From Monodelphis domestica (taxonomy: Eukaryota > Chordata > Mammalia > Didelphimorphia > Didelphidae): a DNA stretch of 64,000 nucleotides. Under the pieces are notes generated by a model. The model worked only from the letters and a program-made list of their open reading frames with translations. It searched no databases and was not told the DNA's origin. Positions 33,781 to 45,350 of this stretch are shown here, piece by piece. The translations under genes and the position numbers were made by a program. Numbering within the stretch: position 1 is the first letter of the stretch; every line of letters starts with the position of its first letter. Location: positions 12,173,033 through 12,237,032 of the forward strand of contig NC_077235.1 of assembly GCF_027887165.1 (NCBI RefSeq), given 5' to 3'.

Positions 33781-34864
33781 GTAATAAAAGTTACAGAGAA
33801 GACCCTGACCTACATTGGAGGAGGAAATCTCCTCACCTGAGATTTCCATTTAACCAATTAATTAATCCCAAGTTTGTTGCCTATCCTATGGTTCTAAGGA
33901 CCTCTTAGCTCAAATCCTTAAGAACTAACCATGATGTTTTCATTAATACTATTGATATGTAAAATGGCATCATTTTCAAAGCCTTCAGCTTGAGCTGTGA
34001 AATGTTACAACCAAATACTTTGAAGCTCCTTAGGACTGAATTTTTTATGTCGAAGAAAAATTATGTCCAAGAAGCAGATAAAAAATACATAAAATGTTGT
34101 CCACATTCTCAGTGATTCTTTTGAGAACATAAGAGATGGAGAGGGAATGTTCCCAAGATGGTATGGCTGGCCTCCACAGGTGATTCTGGCTTCCCTCTCA
34201 TTTGTCCAGAGAATGTGAATGCATCTGCTTTCCTGACCTTGAGTTTCTCTAATTCCCCTCTGAATATGTTTCAGTGCATATGGCAGAGAGTGTCTGAAGA
34301 GAGAGGCAGGAGTCGCACATTACATGTTAACTGAAAGTGGTTTCATACTCTCTGGAACACCTTGTACATGGTGTTTGTGCCCACACAAAGGGCAGAAATG
34401 CCATTGTTAGCTCTTTCACTTTAGGGTATTGCTAACAGAAGGTGCCAGGTGTTTCCTGTTTTCTTTCCAAAAAGGGAAATCCAATGGATTCACTATCAAG
34501 ATCCTAGATCGCTGTAATCTAGGCTTCTCCATGAGACCATAAAGTGTGATGAGCTAGCTTTTTATGATTGTTTTTTTTCTGGGAGGTATAGAGCAAAGAA
34601 TGTGAAGTATCACAGATGGAAAACATTATGATTGGTTACAAAGTCTAAAGTGTCATGAATGATAGCAAACAATATGATCAGCTGGAAGTCAGGAATGCAG
34701 GTCTAGCAACAACCCTTCCTTCTGTGGAAAGCTCTTTGGTGGTGTCTGCCTGCATGACTAGTTAGCATCACAAACAATAAGAGTCCAGACTTTCTTGAAG
34801 AACAGCCAGAGTTACAGAGAAAAGAGATCAGGTTACCTGGCATTTAAAGATAAGAGATTTCTAT
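33781..34864. other. No recognised feature
   Basis: Unique-looking DNA, no family I can name and no long frame. Confidence 0.45.
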
Positions 34865-35330
34865 GATTTCACAAAAAACTGAGAAGAGCTACATGAAGTG
34901 ATACAGAGTGAAATAAGCAGAACCTTGAGAACATTGTACATAGTAAAAGCAATATTGTACAATGACCAACTGTGAGGCTTAGCTACTCTCAGCAATACAG
35001 TGACCTGGGACAGTTCTGAAGGACATATGGAAGAATGCTGTCTACCTCAAGAGAAAGAATTATTGGAGTCAGATGCAGATCGAAACTTACTACTTTTCAT
35101 AGTTTATTTGTAGTTTGATTTGGGGTTTTTGATTTTATATGAGTATTCTCTTACAACAGTGACCAATATGGAAGTATGTTTTACATTATAATACAGTTTA
35201 ACGTACTTCAAATTGCTTACTATCTCCAAAAAGGCAGAGGGAAGGAAAGAAAGGAGACAGTTTGAGTCATATAAGGTACAGGATAGAATCAGTTATAGAA
35301 TGGAATCAAATATAAAATAAATATCTTATT
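34865..35330 (+). mobile_element. Older L1 3' end, truncated
   Basis: AATAAGCAGAACCTTGAGAA, AATGACCAACTGTGAGGC, CAATACAGTGACCTGGGACA, AGTCAGATGCAGATCGAAAC and AAATAAATATCTT form the 3' end of the older L1 type also present at 50090-50490. Confidence 0.75.
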
Positions 35331-35589
35331 TTCTCAGTGTCAGATGAACTCAGGAAAACTGAAGACAATTTTGTTTTGTAGATAGAGATGGGATTTTAGG
35401 TGCATCTAGATGAGGATCTTACTCTTGATTTTATATAGAAGTGCTCTTTAATGAGCTCATTTGGGGATGGAAGATTATAAATATGGAGAGTTCTAGTGCT
35501 ACCATAGGGCATGAGGAAAGTGGGTAGCTTTGGTCCTTGGAGAGAGATAAGACAAGATCTCCCAAATCACAAACATTTCCATAACATGC

Positions 35590-35740
35590 TGCACAGGATC
35601 CTAAATTTACAGATATAAGGGACTTTAGAAATCAGGTAGTCTAATCATTTACCTTTATAGATGATGAAACTGAGACCCAGAGAGAAATGACTAGCCTGGG
35701 GTTACAAAGAACAAAGGAGGCAAGATTTTAATCCAGACCA
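35590..35740 (-). repeat. MIR/CORE-SINE relic
   Basis: TATAGATGATGAAACTGAGA, CCCAGAGAGAAATGACTAGC and AGATTTTAATCCAGACC, reversed MIR. Confidence 0.75.
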
Positions 35741-35834
35741 TACTTTATCACACTTTTAAAGTACAGAAAGAAAACAGGAGAAGTACTACAAAAATATTGA
35801 TCAAGTAGGTATTCCATGATTCTCTAATCATGAA

Positions 35835-35836
<2 letters not shown>

Positions 35837-35878
<42 letters not shown>
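35837..35878. repeat. (TA)n microsatellite
   Basis: About 20 TA units. Confidence 0.95.
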
Positions 35879-35880
<2 letters not shown>

Positions 35881-36039
35881 CCCACATTTTCCATAATATT
35901 TCTTTTAAAATGGATACCAAATATCTTGCCTGAGATTTGTTTTTAGTCCATGGCTTTTCAGATATGACAGTACTCAAAGGAGCTAAATGGAGAGCTCCTA
36001 GCATGAGAATTTCATTCACTGCTTGCAATTAAAACTAAT

Positions 36040-36330
36040 CTTTAATTTAGTACATAAGGTCTAGTGAGTTGCTAAAGGCTTGGAGAGTTTAAGGAGCTTT
36101 TCCTATAGTCATATGGCTAGTAATATGTCAGTGACAGCATTTGAAACCAGTACTCCTCTGACTCTTAGCATTATAGATTTAAAACTGTAAGGAACTTAAG
36201 AAATTATATCATCCTAGAACCCTCATTTTTCATATGACAAAATTAAGGCCTCAGAGGCCCACTTGACTTGCCCAAGTTCACATAGGCAGTGAGTAAGAGA
36301 GCAGGGATTTGCACTTGGGTCATTTTATCC
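36040..36330 (-). repeat. Two adjacent MIR/CORE-SINE relics
   Basis: Both are reversed. The first (36040-36165) shows TATAGTCATATGGCTAGTAA. The second (36170-36330) shows ATGACAAAATTAAGGCCTCA and TTGACTTGCCCAAGTTCACA. Confidence 0.65.
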
Positions 36331-36994
36331 CTCTTCAGTAATCTTAATTTACTCCAAAGAAACAGAAACACTCTCAGGCCAATACTCTAGCCTGTATGCC
36401 ATGCTACTACCATACCTTGCCTTTAACTTTCCAAAAAAAACAGATGATTAATCAAACACCAAGCTTTCAAGTCCGTCTAAATTTCCCCCAAAATGAGATC
36501 ATGAAAGGACTTTCCTAACATATATCCTTTCCTCCAACATGTACATCTAGTTTAAGTTTGGAGGAATCATAAACCGTAAATCATATACAAATTCCACTCA
36601 GGCAGAAAAGTCTTGAATGTCTAGACAAGTTTCTGGGAAATGTATATCCATACAAACTGTGCTGTTTCTTCTTGTTCTGGGAGAAACTGAGAAATTCTCA
36701 TGAGAGAGTACACAGGTGGTGAGATGACCACGTAAGGAAGAAACAGACAAAGATAGACAGAAATAAAGCAAGAACAGATTGAAGAGAAAAAGAAGTAGAA
36801 GAAAAGTTCCCACAGGCATTCTGAATATCTCAAGCACAGCTGCTTGTAGAATAACTGCTGGAGTTACAAGTGCTGAAGGCATCCCCACTTTCTACCACCT
36901 AGATGGGACATCAGAATTTCCAAGAGAAAATATTAGAGCTACTGTTGGTTGCTGACTTTCATTTGCAGAGCATAGGTATCAGGCTATAAAGTGG
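36331..36994. other. No recognised feature
   Basis: Unique-looking DNA up to the ERV target site. Frames at 36598-36888 (minus) contain a Phe/Leu-rich stretch but overlap another frame and show no context. Confidence 0.45.
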
Positions 36995-36999
36995 GTGCT
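36995..36999. repeat. ERV target-site duplication, left
   Basis: GTGCT here and at 42017-42021, directly outside the two LTRs. Confidence 0.8.
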
Positions 37000-37602
37000 T
37001 GTAGCTCTCTCTGAGGTGAGAGAAGCCACAAGGTAGGAAGATAGAGACAGGATAGAAGTTTTGATACCACGAGGGAAGTGACGGAGTCCTAATAGAGATA
37101 TGAGGTGTTCAGGATGAGTCTTTATTAATTATCAATGAGCCACAGCTAAGCTCTGATCAAAGGACCAATTCTGTAGGCTTTTCCAGTCCTGAGATCCATA
37201 CCACGCAGGTCAGAGAGGTGAATAGAGAAAGATTAAAGATGGAGCCTGGCCAGAGGCCAAGCTCCTGCAAGGACAGCCATCAGGTAGCCTGAAAGAGAAG
37301 GAGCGAGCAGAGAGCAGAGGGCAGAGAGAGGGAAGGCGGAGCCTGCTGGGCTAGATATAGTTTTTGATATGCAAATATACACAGTACATAGGGATGATTC
37401 TCATTGGTCAATGACAAGGCATAGGTGTGGTTTCTCTTAACCAGGTGAGAACAAAGAAACCTGTTTTCCCGCCTAACCTGGGAGAAGCTGGGGTCAAGGG
37501 TCAGAGGCCTTCCCAGCCATGAGCACTACTGAGCATGCCCAAGACTGAGCAATCTGCACATACTGTTTTCCCCTTGCCCCTAGTTAGGAGTGGACTGCTA
37601 CA
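37000..37602 (-). mobile_element. ERV long terminal repeat, 3' LTR (minus-strand provirus)
   Basis: 603 bases, ending in perfect inverted repeats TGTAGC/GCTACA (TG...CA). On the minus strand U3 starts at 37602 next to the polypurine tract. It has a CCAAT box (37403-37407), an octamer ATTTGCAT (37369-37376), a TATA-like CTATATC (37354-37360) and, about 230 bases on, an AATAAA polyadenylation signal (37121-37126). Read against 41407-42016 I find no substitution; the only difference is one fewer 7-bp AGAGCAG-type unit near 37310. LTRs are identical at insertion, so this one is recent. Confidence 0.95.
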
Positions 37603-37620
37603 TCTCCCCCTTTTTGTTTT
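37603..37620 (-). other. Retroviral polypurine tract
   Basis: The minus strand reads AACAAAAAGGGGGAGA directly before the U3 end of the 3' LTR, where plus-strand DNA synthesis is primed in retroviruses. Together with the PBS it fixes the provirus on the minus strand. Confidence 0.85.
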
Positions 37621-38990
37621 ACACACAAATGAATAGTGTAATATCAAAATGTAGCAACATTACAGCATTAACAAATACAAACACTCTGGTGCATAATCAT
37701 ATTCTGATACAGAGATGAAAAATCTATCCTGATTGTATAACTTAGATATCCCAATCAAGAATGAACACCAGCATAAACTGATTCAGTGATCAATCTTAAA
37801 AATTCCCAAACTGATCTTTCTATCTGTCTGTCTGCATATCAAGATCAATGCAACAGTCTTAGTAGATATAAAAATGTTAAGAAAATAATTTCCACGCTAC
37901 TGATCCTGATCTAATGAGGTAGAACTCCATGGTTCACATGACAGGTGCAATAACCAAACATGCCACCTTTCAGTCTGGACTATCAGAAGTTGTCAGCCTT
38001 TTCAACAGTTAGCAAAATACTATCCCTGGAGATGAAGGATAAGTCCTTCCTTTCTCTCGTCCTGATACTGCATCTTGGGGATCTTTCTGTGCTCACTGCC
38101 AGATGCCTGCCACATAGGAAACTGGTTGGTAGCTCGATGCCAGGACGTCCAGCGACTGAGGGTGTCAGTACGCCATGTCTCTGCATTTCCCAACCTCAAA
38201 CATCCATTTCACATGGAAAATGTAACCGTGGCTGAGGCTGTCTGGTCCATAATGAAAGATTCATTATGATTCCCCTTACATGCAATCAGACATCACTCTC
38301 CAGTATGGTCATCTGAAAATTAACAATTGCTGTCATGTTCTCATGTTCACCGACTGTTAGGTGACTGTAATTCTAGAAATCTTTGCACCTTCATAATTCT
38401 GGATCAGAGCATTAACAGTACTTTCCTTGTACTTAAAAATTCTGGCCTTAATAGTGTAAAAGAAAAAAATCAAGGTTGATCAATCAAAAAGTTTCCTCTA
38501 AAAATATAAATACTGATCTCTATAAGATTCCTCTCCCTTTTCTTTTTGTTTGTGTGTTGGGAGAGATCCCTTCAAAGAAAAACATCCTCTCTTAACAATT
38601 CTGGAGGATCATGTTATCACATGTCAAATGATCTTAGAAAATCGATCCTGGAAACCTGATTCCAAAATTAATACAAGATTCTCTTGGCTCTTGGCTCACA
38701 GTCTATGTGGTATCTTTGAAACTGAGCCAATGTAAAATATCAGAACTTACATTCCCAATGATTTCTAATTCCTGATCTAAATAGATCAAAATTCGCCTTG
38801 TATATGAACATAATTTTGCACCATTACAGGCTGTGCAAAAACATCAATACATCAATCACAGTGCAATTTTTAACAAATACCAATATTCCCATCCATTTTA
38901 CATTCTCAATTGTAACTTAAATAACCATGATGGTGATAATGAAGTAATATTTCAAGTTCTGACTGCATATTCCTAATGTCTTCCTTATTT

Positions 38991-39215
38991 TTAAATCTCT
39001 GCTTGTATAAATAAACCCATCAATATGATAACAAAGCCTATACCATTACCAATATTTGCAAAATTCATTCCACCAAACCAATGTTTGGGTAAATAGAAGC
39101 TTAAGTTGTTTCCCATGTAGAAACAATTTCTACAGTTTCTTGTACCTACAGCATTTGACATAGCTTTTTCATTCCTAGTTGTCAGTGTATAATATTCAAT
39201 GTGCTTTTTCTGCAC
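38991..39215 (-). pseudogene. Possible envelope transmembrane-subunit remnant
   Basis: A 74-codon minus frame ends in a hydrophobic run (GFVIILMGLFI) preceded by a Trp/Phe/Gly-rich stretch. It lies 3' of the integrase-like remnant, as an envelope gene should. Flanking frames are closed by stops. Identification is by position and hydrophobicity only; it could be an accidental frame. Confidence 0.3.
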
Positions 39216-40218
39216 GCTTATCTGTGCCTATTGTGTCATGTTTTTAATCCATACTCCAAAACAGTAAAACTTAGATTATACTTTGCCCTTGCTCCATGTT
39301 TTTGTGCAATAATAATTTTTTCCACCTAGGAGAGACAATGACTGCGCGTCCACAGAAATTGTCAAACCTAGAGTCCTCAGTTTTTCATGAGGTCTTACTT
39401 CCATATACCAGAACGTCTTCCAGTATATGAAAGGGAAGCCAATAGATCCCGAATCCAGCGGCCGTCTGAATTCTGGGACTGTTGGAGGAGAGCAAGACAT
39501 TTTTCCTATTAAGATATTACCCACAAAGACAGGGTATCAGGAGTAATGGTTAACAATGGTATTAACACTTAACTACATCTCTGGTAGTCAGCCCTTAATG
39601 TCCATCCTGGTATTGTCAGGAACATAATCTTTGCCTGGATGTCAATGATCTCTTACAATAACTCAAGTTCCTGATTAAAGATTTCCTAATGTCTTTTTCC
39701 TGATCTCTCATTCTTTCTTGAGAGTAACATCAGTGTCATCTGTCCATTAAACCTGTCTGTGCAGCATTTTCTGCTTAGCACCTCATTTTTGATGTCAGAG
39801 GTATCAGATCTATCCTATGAATGAAAGTTTTCTATCTCCTACTCTTTGGAGAGTCATACCAAGGTCTATACCCTTGTTGATAACAGCATTTCTTACAATA
39901 CAAGTGGTAGCTTTACAATGCATACAATTCATAATGCATACAAAATTCCCTTTGACAGTATCATATACAAAATACAAGGTATACCTTGGTAGCTAGACAA
40001 TTTGTAGCTATTTCATCTCAATCCCATCGCAAAGTCTTTGGAATGTGGGACATATCTGGTGTCTTGTACAGACACAAGTGTGATTTAGTCCTTCTGCATT
40101 AGCATACTTGATGTTGCTCTGGGTACCCCATCTCAATGGATGTCAGCATGACAAGTGTCCATCAGTGGCCTAATAGCCAATGTCTCTAATAGTGTAATGT
40201 CATTGTTCTAGAGTGATA

Positions 40219-40404
40219 TTAGTCACCAAAGAAGTGTCCTTCCAGCATGTCTGGATTGTGGCTGGCATGTAGATAGCTGATGCCATCACCTTCCGTCTGC
40301 TTCTCTTCCTGGTCTGTATCAGCTGGCATGAAGTATGACGTGGGAGACCAGATGTTTTCATTATCTGTGAACATATAAACAAGACCTCGACCCAACATTA
40401 TCAT
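40219..40404 (-). pseudogene. Retroviral integrase C-terminal remnant (pol)
   Basis: The minus frame contains LGRG...FTDNENIWSP, spaced like the integrase C-terminal DNA-binding domain pattern (GRG, then a Trp-x-Pro some 10-15 residues on). An acidic/Lys tail follows, and the frame closes within about 40 codons. A second minus frame overlaps it (40200-40382), as envelope genes often overlap the end of pol. Only the last part of pol is left. This is seen in sequence; the family is inferred. Confidence 0.45.
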
Positions 40405-41260
40405 CCCCTTGGGTCCCTTACAGTCTTAATATCTTGATGATTTTTAACCCAATTCAGGTATCTCACACAATGTGATCTTTATCATTAAATTCAATATTGA
40501 TTATTACAAAGCTTTAACTTATCTTCCTTTTGGGGTGTAGAAAAGATAGATGATTAGTGATACCATATCCACCTCTTTCTTTATGAAAGTGGAAATGTCA
40601 CCGCTTAGCAAAATTGACTTCTAGATAAGTCTGATTCTAATAAAAACATGTTGTTTGCAAATATAATGTACCCTTTAAGATCATAATCATCATTACATTT
40701 TGGATAGTAATACCCTTTTTGTGCTGCAAGTGGACAGCATTCCTTATACTGTCATAACATTCCCAATTATACCCTTTTGATATTTGACTGTTTTGCCTAT
40801 GAATAGCAGGTAAATTTGACTTTGCTTTCCTGATGAAATTTTAACTCCTGCTTTTTCTTTTCCCAGTTGCTCCTTTTGAAATTCACTAGGCTCTAGCAAC
40901 TGTTTGTTTCAGACTGAGATTTTTCAAGTTCTCAATAGCCCCTAGTGAGGGTTTCCCTGGGTCAAATTTTCTTTTTCCTTCCCCTCCCCCTCAGACCACT
41001 CCTCAGGTGTTTCTTAACCTCCGGAGATCCAGGTCCCAGAGAGGAGGCCTCCGACTAGCAGACCCAGGTGGGGGAGGGAAACTGCACCTCCCTGACAGAG
41101 ATAGTTTAAGAATCCCTCTCTGACCGATCGTGTGCTTCCCTCATCCTGATTCACAGTCTCAGGCAGTTAAGCTCTTGAGACTTCCATTTCTCCCCCATCA
41201 AGCTACGACATTAAGAGTCGAGCAGGGTTCAGAGGGGAGACCCACCTCAAGCAGAGGAGG

Positions 41261-41267
41261 ACTTACC
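41261..41267 (-). promoter_or_regulatory. Likely retroviral splice donor
   Basis: The minus strand reads GACG|GTAAGT about 140 bases after the 5' LTR, the usual place for the major donor that makes spliced envelope mRNA. GTAAGT is a near-ideal donor. Confidence 0.6.
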
Positions 41268-41386
41268 GTCCTTGGCCAGAGGTACGGCAACCTTCCTGGA
41301 ACTCCGGCACCTGCCTACGCTCTTTAGCTTCGTGTCCTCGAACGCGTTCTCCCATTCGCTGTGTGAAATAAAAGAGTGGAATGCCA

Positions 41387-41404
41387 CGAGAAAGTTGGGC
41401 GCCA
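41387..41404 (-). other. Primer-binding site, tRNA-Lys-type
   Basis: Two bases after the 5' LTR the minus strand reads TGGCGCCCAAC, the complement of the 3' end of tRNA-Lys(CTT) including CCA. After these 11 bases it departs from the tRNA (TTTCTCGTGG). Retroviruses prime minus-strand DNA synthesis here. Confidence 0.75.
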
Positions 41405-41406
41405 TC

Positions 41407-42016
41407 TGTAGCTCTCTCTGAGGTGAGAGAAGCCACAAGGTAGGAAGATAGAGACAGGATAGAAGTTTTGATACCACGAGGGAAGTGACGGAGTCCTAAT
41501 AGAGATATGAGGTGTTCAGGATGAGTCTTTATTAATTATCAATGAGCCACAGCTAAGCTCTGATCAAAGGACCAATTCTGTAGGCTTTTCCAGTCCTGAG
41601 ATCCATACCACGCAGGTCAGAGAGGTGAATAGAGAAAGATTAAAGATGGAGCCTGGCCAGAGGCCAAGCTCCTGCAAGGACAGCCATCAGGTAGCCTGAA
41701 AGAGAAGGAGCGAGCAGAGAGCAGAGAGCAGAGGGCAGAGAGAGGGAAGGCGGAGCCTGCTGGGCTAGATATAGTTTTTGATATGCAAATATACACAGTA
41801 CATAGGGATGATTCTCATTGGTCAATGACAAGGCATAGGTGTGGTTTCTCTTAACCAGGTGAGAACAAAGAAACCTGTTTTCCCGCCTAACCTGGGAGAA
41901 GCTGGGGTCAAGGGTCAGAGGCCTTCCCAGCCATGAGCACTACTGAGCATGCCCAAGACTGAGCAATCTGCACATACTGTTTTCCCCTTGCCCCTAGTTA
42001 GGAGTGGACTGCTACA
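41407..42016 (-). mobile_element. ERV long terminal repeat, 5' LTR (minus-strand provirus)
   Basis: 610 bases, TGTAGC/GCTACA ends. It carries the same CCAAT (41817-41821), octamer (41783-41790), TATA-like (41768-41774) and AATAAA (41528-41533) elements as the partner LTR. It differs from the 3' LTR only by an extra 7-bp unit in the AGAGAGCAGAG tract at about 41715-41735. On the minus strand this LTR would drive transcription of the provirus. Confidence 0.95.
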
Positions 42017-42021
42017 GTGCT
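42017..42021. repeat. ERV target-site duplication, right
   Basis: GTGCT, partner of 36995-36999. Intact 5-bp flanks argue for a single integration without later recombination. Confidence 0.8.
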
Positions 42022-43689
42022 TTATCCCCCCACAATGCTGCCCAAGATAAAAGACATTTACTCTGAATTTTTTCCTATTTTTTAGGTTCATTCATAATTC
42101 CTGATAATATTAACATTTTTAATTCTGGCTTGCTCAAGATAAAAATATAATCAAATGTAACATCTTTTCACTTGTATTTTTTTCATTTTTAGTAGAGAGT
42201 TTCAAAAGAGGGAAAGTGACTGCTCTTGTATTCAGGATAAAGTACATGGTAAATCTGGATATCAACTAGAGGTCTTTGGAATGATATGAGAAATAATAGT
42301 ATTGACTTCTTAATCTTTATAAATATCTAAGAAAGTGAGCCAGTTGCTTTTGATGTCTAAGAGGAAACTCAATTCTTGGCCTATATTATTTTCTCTTTTG
42401 CTTCCCCTTCCTCCCCATGTATGCATGGAGTAATCTCTTTGTAGAGTTTGGGAAAGGTGACCAAATATTAGGTCCTACCCAATGGAGAAGGGGAGTGTCT
42501 GGACAAAGACAGAAACGCCCTTATTCCAAGGGTGGTGGGCCAGAGGATGGAGTTAGTATCCTTTCTTTTCATCTTCTTTTTCAACTAGACACACCCTTAA
42601 ACCCTCACAGGCATTATAAAGGTTACATGTACACACAATGAGCTAAAGGAAATTAGCATTGTTAAAATTTTCTAATAGTAAAGAACCAGAATTCTAAATT
42701 TTCTTCAATAGATGGTCAGGTTTATGAATTTGACAGCTAAAGCTGTTTTGCATTTCAGATTTCCAGTTGATGAAAGAATAACCTTGGTGTGTTATAATAA
42801 CCTCCCATGAGCACAGATTTTCCTTCTATATCAAGCAATATCCATTCCATATGTCTGTTATGGAGATCGAGGCTTTTGAATGCAGTTGTCAATGGAAAGG
42901 CACTTAAGTCCAGTTTGACCATATTAACTCAGATGTGAAAGTGTGTCACTAGCTGGCAACAGTTCCTTCTTCTACCTGATGCTATGATGAACTGGGGAGA
43001 GTCTTTTGGGTTTGCTATCATTGTAACTACTGTGCAGTGTGCAGGTTGTTCTGAATCTCCAAGGGTCACTAGCAGAATCAGCTCAGCATCCCAGATATCC
43101 AAACAGCCAGCATTTAGATTGCATCCTCTGGCAGGTGTAAGCTTTGAATGGCCTCTTTTCCTGTACATCTGCCTAGAATTTCTCCTTGCTGCTAAATAGA
43201 ATTCAGTGAGGGCTTCTTGGCACAAGAAATGTCTTTCCCTTCTGACTTTGCCTTAAAACCCCTTCAACTGCAAGGATAGTGAGAGGAGCCATATGCTGCC
43301 TTTATTATGTGCTAGTATGCAGAGCCCTGTGTACTGGAGCATCATGGTGCTGGCGGTATCTCCTGAGCACTTGGGAAATAAAGTTTCAGTGAATTGGAAA
43401 CTCATGTTTCAGCAAATGCCTTGGCAAGTGGGTAACCATCTGCATTGTATTCAGGGATGTTGGTTTGCCCCAAGTCAGAATAAAACTGATTTCACAATCC
43501 ATAGTGAAAGTATCCTATGGAGTCATCCAGTTAAAAGGAGGTCTCAAATTGGCAGAAGCTTCAGTTGAGATCTGTTGTATGGACTCGGGGACTGGAAAGG
43601 GAAAATGAATTGGAAAGGGCACAAATAGATAGTTGGTATTCAGACTGCACCCATTTATAGGAATGTGAAAATAAGGGAATCCCAATCTA
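42022..43689. other. No recognised feature
   Basis: Unique-looking DNA. Opposing frames at 42929-43225 and 42984-43199, and the plus frame at 43293-43568, have no motif. Confidence 0.45.
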
Positions 43690-43845
43690 AAAGGAATCTC
43701 AAAGATCTTTTTACTAAGTCCCTGCATTTTACAGAAAGGTCCACTGAGGTCCAGAGAGGCCGTGAAACTGGAATCAGATCATACAGATATTAAAGAGTCA
43801 AGTTAGGATTCACATCCAGGTTATCTTAGACCAGCCCTCTTGTCT
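43690..43845 (-). repeat. MIR/CORE-SINE relic
   Basis: CATTTTACAGAAAGGTCCAC, GAGGTCCAGAGAGGCC and GGATTCACATCCAGGTTATC, reversed MIR. Confidence 0.7.
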
Positions 43846-43849
43846 TTTT

Positions 43850-44589
43850 CCCTAAGTCAACTCCTGTGATTGGGATAATTTGTCACTGTATGTGCATGGG
43901 TATCTGTATGTGTGAAGGAGAATAATGGCCTACTGAAAAGTACCATTCTAGCTTATAACCCATGCAGTACTGCCAGCATTCTAAACAGATGGCAGCAACC
44001 TTAACAGAAGTACTAAGTAACCAGGTCAGAGGAGCAGAGATGCCAGAGAAGCAGGATAAGAGACACTTGTTGGTGTCAGGGTCCTGTGCATAGGTAATGG
44101 TATGTGAATCACTAGATATCTTTTTTTGTAATGTTTTACTGATGCTTTGCAAGAAAATAAGTAAAACCTAAAAAATTTAAAAAAAAACTTTCTTCTTTTC
44201 CTCAGCTTCTCTCCCCAGCCTCAGCTAATTCTGAACTTGAGCATTCCTTACACTATTTTAGACAATTATGGCATAATTTCATACTTATCCTCTGTATCGG
44301 CCTTTGTTTCTATCTTCTGAACATACATTATTGAAATCCTAGTTAGTTAGTGACATCACCCATTCATCATACATTAGAATTGTTGCCTTTTGTATCTTCA
44401 GATTTTTCTTTCTGAGAGTTTCTCATTCCTCCTAGGCTGACTTCCACTCTGAACTTTTAGATCATTGGATCCTAAATATTCCTCCTCTAAATACTTGGAA
44501 ATCTATGTCATTCTATGAACATATTGCCTGTCTTTTTCTATAACAGACTCTCAGAGGGGATGGTCACTTCCCCTCAAAGTTATGTAACA
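43850..44589. other. No recognised feature
   Basis: No repeat or gene seen. Confidence 0.45.
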
Positions 44590-44800
44590 CTTGAAGGTTT
44601 ACAAACTGTTTTTACATATATACTCAATTGACCCTCTATCATAGGTGCTGTTAATATTTTCATTTTAGAAATGAGGAAACTGTGAATCTGAGGTTTGAAG
44701 TGACTTGTCCACAATCAACTACTAAATGACACTCAGGCTTCAAACTCAAGAATCGTCTGACTTCAAGTTTAACAGGTTATCTACCATACCACTCTGGTGT
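44590..44800 (-). repeat. MIR/CORE-SINE relic
   Basis: GGTTTACAAACTGTTTTTAC, CATTTTAGAAATGAGGAAAC and AAGTGACTTGTCCACAATC, reversed MIR. Confidence 0.75.
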
Positions 44801-45240
44801 GGATTTTGTGGAAAACAATTTAGAAGTCTCTTATTTCTACAACACAGTAAAAGCAATCCATTTCTTTTGGCCCATGGAAATCTGAGCTAATGAGCTATGT
44901 GCAGAGGATGATCTGAGTACCACAGTGGACCACTTTGAGCATTTATTATTCCCTAAGCCTATGATTTAAATGGTACTACATGATGTAATGTAGCTATTCT
45001 CTTACTTAATTTCCATCTCTTGGTCCTTTCTCAATTATTCACTCTTTACCTTGTCATCAAGGCTCAAAATAGTTTCACAAAAAGATAGGAATAAAAACAG
45101 AAAGTCAATTCAACCACTATTACTTGTGGGAAAGAATTTAGCCAGTGGGAAAATGTGATGCAAAAGAAAAATGGAAAAGAATGTCCCCTTTGGATGCATT
45201 TCCCCCCAAAAGTGAATCAGGAACACCTTCTTTAAAAAAA
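44801..45240. other. No recognised feature
   Basis: No repeat or gene seen. Confidence 0.4.
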
Positions 45241-45242
45241 GA

Positions 45243-45350
45243 ACGTAGACAGTAAACTCAATGAGGGCAGGGAATATTGTTTCTTTTGCATTTGCATCCC
45301 CAGTATCTAATGAACAAATATTTAATTATGGATTGCTGACACATGAAAGA
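45243..45350 (+). repeat. L2 3' terminus relic
   Basis: AAACTCAATGAGGGCAGGGA and GCATCCCCAGTATCTAATGA resemble the plus-sense L2 end. Confidence 0.55.

Larger units (their letters stand above)
37603..41406 (-). mobile_element. Internal region of a defective, internally deleted ERV
   Basis: About 3.8 kb between the LTRs, against roughly 7-8 kb in a complete provirus. From the 5' side (minus sense) it has a PBS, a splice-donor leader, then poor-frame sequence. It next shows a likely integrase C-terminal remnant (40219-40404), and towards the 3' side a hydrophobic segment that could be the envelope membrane anchor (38991-39215). No gag, protease or reverse-transcriptase block is recognisable, and no frame exceeds about 90 codons. 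Because the LTRs are almost identical, age does not explain this decay; the element was most likely already defective when copied. The tRNA-Lys-type PBS suggests a class II (betaretrovirus-like) origin, by inference. Confidence 0.8.

Noticed and set aside
36598..36888. Phe/Leu-rich minus frame as a small membrane protein
   Set aside because: Low-complexity hydrophobic stretch from a purine-rich plus strand; overlapping frame; no homology recognised.
37000..42016. Plus-strand ERV
   Set aside because: PBS, polypurine tract, AATAAA and TATA order all fit the minus strand only.
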